This document shows positions 55,130 through 64,000 of a DNA stretch of 64,000 nucleotides, in pieces. The DNA is from Salticus scenicus (Eukaryota; Arthropoda; Arachnida; Araneae; Salticidae). Under the pieces are notes generated by a model. It searched no databases. It worked only from the letters and a program-made list of their open reading frames with translations, and was not told where the DNA came from. The translations under genes and the position numbers were made by a program. The DNA is taken from the NCBI GenBank assembly GCA_963930645.1, contig OZ005660.1, forward strand, positions 241,804,836 to 241,868,835, given 5' to 3'. Every line of letters begins with the position of its first letter. Position 1 is the first letter of the stretch.

Positions 55130-56110
55130 ATATCACGTGTTAAATGCACTCTAATGGATTATCTAGGATGTAATACCTGCACGCAGATACGTATAAAGAG
55201 TATGACATAAAATCTATAGGTTTTCTGAAACGATATATCTAAATAGATATCCTCGAATTTACACAAAATAAAACTTTACGTGTTTAAAATATGTTTCCGA
55301 GAATTTTCCAACTGGGTTAACTTCAATAATCCTTCAGGCACTCGTACCAGAAAGAAGCAGAATATGTGTGAATTGTGTTCTAAAAGTTTCGAATAAAGTA
55401 CTCTGCGTGAACATCCATATGGGCATGAATTATGTTCTAAATTATTTCATGTAAATATATTATATTAATCAACAGATATGCGTTAATATTTGAAAAATGC
55501 CATACATGTGTAAAATCTTCAGAAAGGTTTCCTACAAAAGCGTATCAGAATATAAATGCAGACAAGGATACAGAAAATATGCATAAAATGTGTTCTGAAG
55601 ATTTTTCTGAAAGACAAGTCTAAAAAAGCATTCCCGCTCTCATATCGCTGAATAGCAAAATTTGAGTGAAATGTGTTCTAAATCATTTTCTGAAATGCAA
55701 TGAGCTTCACATTCTAACAGTTATTTCAGCTCAATGCTGAAGCTGAATATACATTACGCATCCACATGGAAGAAAATGATACATGTGTGTAGTATATTTA
55801 AAAATATATATATAGAAAAGAGGGTGTAAATGTACATCAAAATTCTAATGCGTGTAAAAAAACTAAACATGTGTAAAATATGTTCTCTGATAATTAATTT
55901 TCTCGAATAATTTAGTATAATTCACGCTTTCATATAAGAAAAAAGCCTTTTGAGAATCACATGTTCTGAAAAATTTGATCTGCATAAACAACCATCCTGT
56001 TAGAGAGAAGAAACGAATGCTGTGTTGTGTGAAGTTTTGCAAAACTATGTCTAGATGCACATGTAGGCATTTTTGAAGGAGTAAAACTATTTATTTGTAA
56101 GGCGTATTTC
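55130..56110 (+). pseudogene. Fossil finger array downstream of gene C
   Basis: The first 320 bp match the region after gene B. Beyond it many more finger scraps are seen in mixed frames. Examples are MCELCSKSFE (near 55364), HELCSKLFHV (near 55425), MCKIF..KGF (about 55508) and MHKMCSEDFSE-like (about 55576). Further ones are MCSKSFSEM-like (about 55672) and LRIHMEENDTCV (about 55755). At least six ancestral fingers are implied. Stops and frameshifts are frequent, so no protein is made from it. Confidence 0.78.
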
Positions 56111-57213
56111 TAATAATATTTTGCAAGGAGCACAATAGATTTGTACAGCTTCAGTTTTTATTAAACGAACTATTCAAAAAAAAAAAAAAAAAATTGAGGA
56201 TTTTTTTGTCGAACCTCGTTAACCTCAATTACTTTTAACATTAATTGTGTTCACGGTCCACGTCAAAAGGAAGATTACTTTCTGAGGTACTTATAACATG
56301 AAATACTAATAACATGAACACATTTTTTATCCCCCTTGAGATTCACGTTAAGGAGATTCGACAATATAGCAAAAACTATTCATAATATATTTGTTTGATT
56401 TATAATTCACGATTCGGTTATTATTATGAAGTTGAAATAAGCATTGATAAACGGATTTTCATAGATATTTCCGAAAGTAAGGGCCGGTGCACACTGAGAT
56501 GCAGCATGGAGAAATTTTCACGTCCCTCGATTTGAAAAGAAGCATTCAAAAGACAGCAACACCGCAAATGAGTGATTGCCAGATGGTCGAAAATTATTTC
56601 CCAAACAGGTCTTCAAATTTCTCCAAATCAGGGTTTTTTTTTTAAAGAAAAATCCCCAACTTGATTTCTACTAAAAAGGGAAAATAAAAAAAATTTCAAA
56701 AGAAAATAAGCAGATTTGAGCTCAGATTTTTTCCCAAATGAAAGCAATTTTTGAAAAAATTCCCCAAATACAAAAATGTATTATAATCCCCTCTAATCAG
56801 TCCGGTGCTACTGGCAACACATTGTATACCGAGTATACATTATATGCAGCACATTGTATACCTTTGTGTACTTGAGCATTGTAAATCGAACACAACTTAT
56901 TATTAAGAACAGAAAAATTCATAAATTGATATAAGAAACCTATAATATGTTGTATATGTGTAAAATTATAGAGAAATTGTAATATGTAATTTTAATATAA
57001 TTTTTAATAAAACTCAAATTTTGCGATGTTCCACTCAAAACGCGAAATGTCCCTACGCTGACGACGATAAAAGTCCCTACTTTAGTGAACAATCATGAAA
57101 AAATTAGAAACAACAACATAATCCATGCGTAATTCCTTGAAATCTCTTACAAAATTATTAAAAAGTCATTATGAATTAAAATTTTGTCCATCATGAATAA
57201 AGCCATTGAAAGC
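56111..57213. other. AT-rich spacer
   Basis: No gene recognised. A slightly GC-richer piece at 56480-56830 contains repeated short words (TTTCCCAAA, CCCCAAAT). Poly(A) at 56177-56193. Confidence 0.45.
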
Positions 57214-57265
57214 AGTGGCGGATCCAGAACTTAACATTTGAGGGGGAGGGGGGGGGCGGGTAAGA
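57214..57265 (+). mobile_element. Left end of a hAT MITE
   Basis: CAGTGGCGGATCCAGAACTT and the following G run match the MITE at 9363. The right end is not found, so this is a fragment or a longer, decayed relative. Confidence 0.6.
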
Positions 57266-58587
57266 TTTTTTAAGATGTTATCCCAGTGTATTCCAGTAAT
57301 TCATATGTGTGTAATTGATTAATAAATAGGTTCTCTTACTTAAAGTTGAGTTTTTCTGTAGCTTTTAATAAATGGTCCAAGGTACACTACCACTGGTGTA
57401 CATTGGACTTAACTGCATTTTTTTTTTTTTTTTAATATAATTGATATAATTTTAATAAAATTCTTGAATAAATATATGTTGTATATAACATCATACAGTA
57501 TTTGAAGAAGCTATTTGTATTTACTTTCGGCGAATAATTACAAAATTTAAATTGGAAAAGTCAAAATAGGTCCGAGGTACCCCACCTTCCGCTATACATT
57601 TTTCTCTTTCCTTAAGTTTACTAGAGTTCAAATCCTAACGGAATGCTCTTTTTAAAAAAAAAAAAAAATTAATGAAATAAAACAATAAAATAAATGAATA
57701 ACTTTAGAGAAAATAATTATTAAACTTAATTAAGAATAAATAAATAAATATACTCTGTATAAAAATATTATTAAGAAATATTATGGGATAAAACTACCTC
57801 TTTGTGAAGGAAGAAATCACGTTTAAATTTACGAATTTATTTTCAGGTTAAAAATAACTGTGATTAGGAGTTACAAAATGATCAAAGCATAGGTACTTTT
57901 TACGATGAGAACAACATATAAAAGAAAATTTATCACATTTAATTTCATTACAATCTTGTTCACAGTTGAAGCACTTATCGCGAACATTTTGGAAATTATT
58001 CGGTTTTTCTTCGAGATAACCAACCTTGCAAAATGCATATATAACTAGATTTTTAAATTTTGGAAATGTAATCTAAGCTGTAAACATACGCAAGGGCTAA
58101 CATAACTATAACGATAAGAAAAAAGTTATTTCTTTTTAAGTATGAATAATAGCGTAATTAAACGCGGACGAAAAACAGGCAAATATAAATATTATATTCC
58201 ACTGCACGTTGCACTATTCATTTGAAAAACTTTTTTTTTCGCTTGAAATGAAACGTTTTAATAATTTTAAAAAATATATTTATTTTTATGTATAAAAAAT
58301 AATAAAATTAAAAGTAGACGATCAGCATTTCAAACTAATAGCTTTGACGAAAAATATTAATTATAAAAAAAACCTAAACTTTAGGGGGGGGGGGGGAGAA
58401 TCGTGCAATAAAGAAAAATATTTTTCTTTAAACTATTCATTTACTTAAATTATAAAAATAAATAAAAATAAATAAATAGTTGAAATAAAACATTTTAATA
58501 ATTTAAAATATATTGTTACATATACTTTAATTGCATTTAATACATGTACTCACTTGAAATTATTCACATATTTTTATATTATACTTA
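57266..58587. other. AT-rich spacer
   Basis: No gene or element ends were found. A run of 14 G lies at 58385-58398. Confidence 0.45.
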
Positions 58588-61373
58588 TAGTCCAAGCGGC
58601 GGCTGCAAAAAATTGACTTGAGAAGGTACGAAGCTGATTTTTTTCCTATAGATAGAATTCATTGTTACAATGAAAATCTGATAGGGTTGCCTGGTCAAAG
58701 CCGTCAAGTTTAAGAGAAACAACCTCACTTCCGGTCACAATTTAAACGATTTTCGAACCCCAAAAGGTATGAAGATGGAACCGGTGCTAAAATGTAGAGA
58801 TTAATATGCTCTTTAAAATGGCATAGGGTTGCCTGGTCAAAACCGTCAAGTTTCAGAGGTTGCCTCGATAATAGGGGTCAAATTTAAACGATTTTCGAAC
58901 CCCAAAAGGTATAAAGATGAAACCGGTACTAAAATGTAGAGATTAATATGCTCTTTAAAATGGCATAGGGTTGCCTGGTCAAAACCGACAAGTTTCAGAG
59001 GTTGCCACGATAATAGGGGTCAAATTTAAACGATTTTCAAACCCCAAAAGGTATGAAGATGAAACAGGTGCTAAAATGTAGAGATTAATATGCTCTTTAA
59101 AATGGCATAGGGTTGCCTAGTCAAAACCGACATGTTTCAGAGGTTGCCACGATAATAGGGGTCAAATTTAAACGATTTTCGAACCCCAAAAGGTATGAAG
59201 ATGAAACAGGTGCTAAAATGTAGAGATTAATATGCTCTTTAAAATGGCATAGGGTTGCCTGGTCAAAGCCGTCAAGAAACAGAGGTTGCCACAAAAATAG
59301 GGGACGTATTTTACGATTTATTTATCCAAGTAAAAAGTGATTTACCCAAGTGTAAAGATGAAACCGGTGCTAAAATGTAGAGATTAATATGCTCTTTAAA
59401 ATGGCATAAGGTTGCCTGGTCAAAACCGTCAAGACCCGGAGGTTGCCTCGAAAATAGGGGTCAAAATTAAACGCTTTTTGAACCCCACAAGTGTAAAGAA
59501 GAAACCGGTGCTAAAATGTTGAGAATAATATACTTTTTAAAATGGCATAGGGTTGCCTGGTCAAAGCCGTCAAGAAACAGCGGTTGCCACGAAAAAGGGG
59601 GGCGTATTTTACGATCTATTTACCCAAGTAAAAAATGATTTATCCAAGTGTAAAGATGAAACCGGTGCTAAAATGTAGAGAATAATATGGTCTTTAAAAT
59701 GGCATAGGATTGCCTGGTCAAAACCGCCAAGAAAAGAGGTTGCCACGAAAAGTGTGTGCGTGTGGGGGGGGGGCGATTTTTCGCGGTTTTCTTACCCTAA
59801 CATCACGGATTAGGATACAGGATGGTAAACTAGATAGAGCGGTCAGCGTGGGGAACGGAGCTTTATTTTCCGCATTAATTCAGCCGAACAGAGTAAGCGA
59901 TCCGATCGCCGCCTGGTGTAGTATCTTTGAAACTCATCAGAAGAAAGGGAAAGCCCGCCCCTTCGGCTTCAGTCATCCAACGAAGGAACAGCCAGAAATG
60001 TAAAAACGCGCTGATTGGTGTATTTTCGACAAGAATGGTCACGCATAATAATTTAATTTTCTTTATGCTTTAAAATCTCTTATATCATTAAACAAATAAA
60101 ATAAACGAATATTGAAATTCGCTTCCTTTTCTAAGCTGACCGCTATACTTTGACAGGTTTGAAGCACAATCGTAAGCAAATTGAAAAGTGTTGTATGTTC
60201 TACATTTAGCTAGCAATTTCATCATTTAAATATTAATCCAATTTTTTAATATATATATGCCATTTTAAAGAGCATATTAATCTCTACATTTTAGCACCAG
60301 TTACATTTTTACACTTGTGAGGTTCGAAAAACATTTAAATTTGACCCATATTTTCGAGGCAACCTCCGGGTCTTGACGGTTTTGACTAGGCAACCTTATG
60401 CCATTTTAAAGAGCATATTAATCTCTACATTTTAGCACCGGTTTCATCTTTACACTTGGGTAAATCACTTTTTACTTGGGTAAATAAATCGCAAAATACG
60501 TCCCCTATTTTCGTGGCAACCTTTGTTTCTTGACGGCTTTGACCAGGCAACCTTATGCCATTTTAAAGAACATACTAATCTCTACATTTTAGCACCGGTT
60601 TCATCTTCATACCTTTTGGGGTTCGAAAATCGTTTAAATTTGACCCCTTTTATCGAGGCAACCTCTGAAAGTTGACGGTTTTGACCAGGCAACCGTATGC
60701 CATTTTAAAAAGTATATTATTCTCAACATTTTAGCACCGGTTTCTTCTTTACACTTGTGGGGTTCAAAAAGCGTTTAATTTTGACCCCTATTTTCGAGGC
60801 AACCTCCGGGTCTTGACGGTTTTGACCAGGCAACCTTATGCCATTTTAAAGAGCATATTAATCTCTACATTTTAGCACCGGTTTTATCTTTACACTTGGG
60901 TAAATCACTTTTTACTTGGATAAATAAATCGTAAAATACGTCCCCTATTTTCGTGGCAACCTCTGTTTCTTGACGGCTTTGACCAAGCAACCCTATGCCA
61001 TTTTAAAGAGCATATTAATCTCTACATTTTAGCACCGGTTTCATCTTCATACCTTTTGGGGTTCGAAAATAGTTTAAATTTTACCCCTATTATCGAGGCA
61101 ACCTCTGAAACTTGACGGTTTTGAACAGGCAACCCTATGCCATTTTAAAGAGCATATTAATCTCTACATTTTAGCACCGGTTCCATCTTCATACCTTTTG
61201 GGGTTCGAAAATCGTTTAAATTGTGACCGGAAGTGAGGTTGTTTCTCTTAAACTTGACGGCTTTGACCAGGCAACCCTATCAGATTTTCATTGTAACAAT
61301 GAATTCTATCTGTAGGAAAAAAATCAGCTTCGTAACTTCTCAAGTCAATTTTTTGCAGCCGCCGCTTGGACTA
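58588..61373. mobile_element. 2.8-kb foldback element with tandem arrays in both arms
   Basis: The unit 58590-61371 has inverted ends GTCCAAGCGGCGGCTGCAAA on both strands and TA on each side. Each arm of about 1.1 kb begins with a 90-bp unique block, then tandem units of 142 or 157 bp (GGCATAGGGTTGCCTGGTCA...GAGATTAATATGCTCTTTAA). Left units start at 58820, 58962, 59104, 59246, 59403, 59544 and 59701. The right arm has about seven units in inverse orientation. The two unit types follow a different order in the two arms. The core (about 59750-60250) is unique. This plan recalls Foldback/Galileo-type elements, but the superfamily is not established. Confidence 0.85.
59750..60250. other. Unique core of the foldback element
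   Basis: The first half is unusually GC-rich for the window. A frame of 97 codons (59710-60003) crosses from the tandem array into it, but has no recognisable domain and is probably chance. No transposase is seen, so mobility would need help in trans. Confidence 0.5.
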
Positions 61374-61386
61374 TTATATTTATATT

Positions 61387-61473
61387 AAAAAAAAAAAAAA
61401 AAAAACTGCGAGCAGTCACCAGGATTTGATCTCACGACCTTGGGAGCGCTTTAACCGCTACACCACGCCGTCT
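61387..61473 (-). mobile_element. tRNA-like SINE head with poly(A) tail
   Basis: On the minus strand: GACGGCGTGGTGTAGCGGTT (A box), AGATCAAATCC (B box) and, after GCAGT, a run of 19 T in + orientation of the complement, that is a poly(A)-type tail. The T arm pairs poorly, so this is a retroposed tRNA relic. Confidence 0.55.
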
Positions 61474-62188
61474 TGTTAATGTGCTCTGGTTCGTTGGTTT
61501 TGAAGGAAACAGCTAAAACTTTTCGGGTTGTTTTCTCGCTGTATGATGGGTTGTTGCAGCAAATTTCTACGTTGCACTATGTTTTCGACTATGCTCTTTA
61601 ATTTAAGCTTGGTTTGGTTTCAATAGGAATTTTGCTGAATCATTCCTTGTGAGTGTCACGTGTCACTTGTATTCGGAACGCAATTTCGAGTGTCGCACGG
61701 TTTCTTGCAAATCAAAGGAGTAAGGAAATTTTTCTCTATCTTTCATGTAATTGCCTTTTCCGAACATTTCTTTTTCTCAATCTAAGGTAAAAGATTAAGT
61801 ACATGTCTATTTCTGTATCAGAATCTGAATCAGAGCTAAAATCTGTATTCTCAGTCATGACAAAATGAGAAAGTACGGAACGCTGTTTCCAATGTCAACA
61901 AATGTGAAACGTGATGAAATACTGCGCAGGAATATGCTTTTACCCAGCTTTACGCAGTTTTTTCCAGGGCAATGATGCCTGACAGGGTAGCACGTTTGCA
62001 TCTCAATGTGTGCATCGGCTAAGACTTGAGTTTAACTGCCTACAGTCGCTCTCTTGCAAAGATTAACGTAAAGTGCTAGCGACATTTTTTTAAAACTTAA
62101 ATTAAATTTTATTACTATTTTTTTATGTAAATAGTCCAGAACAGTTTCATTCAGGTTTAAAATTGATAAGTTTTCAGTTTTTCCTGAA

Positions 62189-62226
<38 letters not shown>

Positions 62227-62742
62227 ATACTCCGCAGTTTTAATGTTTTGGAAGATTATGATTGTTGAAGAAATTTTTTCTAAATATATAGTAAAAATAT
62301 TCGTAATATATTTATTTAAAATATGATTCATATTTCTTTTGTATAATGAAAATTAAATGTACAGTGATACAGGTGTTTCAATAGGAATTTAAAAAAACAG
62401 CAGTTGCATTTCAGCACCTCGTTTGCAAAAATTAACATAAACTGCTAGTAAAATATTTTTTAGCCTAAATTAGATTATATTGCTCATTTTTTATATAAAT
62501 AACACAGAACAGTATTATAAAGAATTAAAGTTCAATTTTATTGATCATTTTTCATATTTTGTGAAATTAATATAAACTGCTAATGAAAATCTTCTTAGTT
62601 TAAATATGATCAGTGTTTAATTTTTAACAAAATAAGCGTGAGAACGCTGATGTTTCCCACAACTTATTTTGATATGTGTTGTGTCTCTCATTTTACAAGT
62701 CTATCGACGAATTTTAAAAAGTAATTTTTGAAGTTATAAATA
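61474..62742. other. AT-rich spacer
   Basis: No gene. Poly(A) of about 36 at 62190-62225. Two similar stretches near 62050 and 62420 (cgttTgcaaaaattaacataaactgctagY wording) suggest an old local duplication. Confidence 0.45.
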
Positions 62743-63002
62743 AAATTTTACAATAGGTTCCACCAGCGGCCGAGCGATTCTGCGCTGAAAGCTGGTAGAC
62801 GTAAGGTGGCGGGTTCGATCGCAAGTGGTGCTCGTCGGCCTAGCCGTTCGGTGTCTTCAGTGGTTTTCTTAAACTTGCGTAAATATGGGCTAGGACCCCA
62901 TAGAAAGACCCCCCACGGAGGGCACTTCCACTCTTGACTAGGTACCCAGTGCAGACAATCGGCCTTAAAACCCACAAACCAAACCACACAAATTTTACAA
63001 TA
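62743..63002 (+). mobile_element. SINE S1, near-complete, 13-bp duplication
   Basis: The unit 62756-62989 is flanked by AAATTTTACAATA on both sides. A box AGCGGCCGAGCGATT, B box GGGTTCGATCG, body CTTGCGTAAATATGGGCTAG. It is the best-preserved plus-strand copy. Confidence 0.9.
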
Positions 63003-63119
63003 TTTAGAAAGGTCTTATTCAACAGTCTCATTTTTATCTACTCCTTTAATCTCCTCTCACCTTTTGTTTTTAATTTATTGTTAAAATGATAATTTTCTTT
63101 TTTAGAAACAATTTAGAGT

Positions 63120-63335
63120 CAGTAACAAAAGTGTCGGAACACAATCAAAACTTCCTATGTAAAAAAAGTACACTTCATACGGTTTTGTTAAATAAATCCT
63201 TATCGAATCATGTTTTTACACTGACTAAGCACAGGGCACAGGATTCGACAAGGATTTGTTTCAAAACCGTATGAAGTGTACTTTTTTTACATAAGAATTT
63301 TTGCTAGTTTTCGGACACTTTTGTTACCGACTGTA
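63120..63335. mobile_element. Tc1-type MITE, about 215 bp
   Basis: Inverted arms share AACAAAAGTGTC(C/G)GAA at the ends and an exact inner block of ATGTAAAAAAAGTACACTTC plus ATACGGTTTTG. The right end is CAGTCGGTAACAAAAG followed by TA, as in Tc1-like elements. The left end lost three bases (CAGTAACAAAAG). Confidence 0.82.
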
Positions 63336-64000
63336 CTGTTTAATTCTTTACTTTTGATACTTTATTTTAATATATGTAACTTGAGATTGTGGTTGCATTT
63401 TACTGTTCAATAAAAAAATAAAAAACAAACTTTTTATTTTCGGTAAATTCTGACAATTACTGATCCCTGTTATGCATGCAGTGAGAGAAAAAACTAATCA
63501 TTAGTTAATTGTTGGTAAAAATAGATAAAAGAAAAAAAAAAAAAAGATTGTTTCTCAACTTACACCATAGATGTCAGTATTTTTTCTGAAAAAAATAATA
63601 GTAACTATTTTAAAGGGGAAATAATAACGAATCCAGAACTTTTTGAATTTCAAGAATTGATTAATGCGTTTAGTCTCACATGAAAAAAATCACTAAAATG
63701 AAAGAAGTATGGGATCTGAGTTCTCATGCAAATTAAACCCTGAAATGGATTTTATTACACATTTTTGATTTAAGTAACAGTATTATAAAGGAGGAAAATT
63801 GAATTTCATTCATGAATTTTCAGTATTTTCTGAGAAAAAAAGAGCAGATTCTGCACACTTTTGACGATTTCTTAAATTATAAATGATGACATAAGGAATT
63901 TTTTGTAAAAATATTCGTAATACAACTATTTGAAATATAATTCATGATTGTTTTGTATGATAAAATGGAAGTATGCACTGATAATGGACTTTTCATAAGA
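63336..64000. other. AT-rich spacer to the window end
   Basis: No gene or element ends recognised. Confidence 0.45.

Noticed and set aside
59710..60003. 97-codon gene in the foldback core
   Set aside because: The first third is tandem-array sequence and the rest shows no domain or conservation evidence.
58820..61140. CRISPR-like or satellite array
   Set aside because: Units of 142-157 bp are contiguous without spacers, occur in inverted arms, and are bounded by matching ends: a foldback element.

Overview
This is a 64-kb piece of an AT-rich animal nuclear genome, most likely an arthropod and plausibly a spider or other arachnid. The evidence is the mix of contents: single-exon C2H2 zinc-finger genes, a cecropia-type mariner, a BEL/Pao LTR retrotransposon, tRNA-derived SINEs, Helitrons, hAT, piggyBac and P-like elements, and very frequent poly(A)/poly(T) tracts. 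There are no operons, bacterial promoters or CRISPR arrays. The taxon is an inference from content, not from a search.

Host genes are few. Three paralogous C2H2 zinc-finger genes lie on the + strand at 600-1307 (8 fingers), 29794-30507 (8 fingers) and 54248-55129 (10 fingers). The second and third sit in a segmental duplication that extends about 0.7 kb upstream and 0.35 kb downstream. All three are bordered by decayed, out-of-frame or Cys/His-less fingers, so the intact ORFs are the preserved cores of longer arrays. A fourth gene may start at 19377: two short exons with good splice sites read through in frame (19377-19419 and 20481-20549), product unknown. A possible later exon lies at 25051-25138.

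Region by region. 1-3 kb: zinc-finger gene A, then a deleted piggyBac element that keeps only its C-terminal Cys-rich domain. 3.2-6.8 kb: a hAT element with an 8-bp target duplication, holding a nested mariner relic and a SINE. 7-13.5 kb: dispersed repeats, MITEs, a SINE and a 3-kb Helitron with an internal tandem array. 13.8-15.1 kb: a dead mariner. 15.4-17.4 kb: three copies of a THAP-carrying, P-like non-autonomous element. 18.6-29 kb: the putative gene start amid at least ten MITEs, foldbacks and SINEs. 29-31.6 kb: zinc-finger gene B and fossil fingers. 31.86-50.82 kb: one BEL/Pao retrotransposon whose 5' LTR is split by a 12,337-bp insertion. 51-53.5 kb: a MITE, a Helitron 3' end and AT-rich DNA. 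53.6-56.1 kb: zinc-finger gene C and fossil fingers. 58.6-61.4 kb: a 2.8-kb foldback element with tandem arrays in both arms. 61.4-64 kb: SINEs and a Tc1-type MITE.

The strongest structural result is the split BEL element. The first 130 bp of its 5' LTR are at 31862, the remainder starts at 44329, and the whole is flanked by the same 5-bp duplication CTAGG (31857-31861 and 50822-50826). The 12.3 kb between the LTR pieces is flanked by a perfect 6-bp duplication ATAGAG, encodes no recognisable protein, and has diverged inverted similarity at its two ends. It is the best candidate here for an undescribed large non-autonomous mobile unit.
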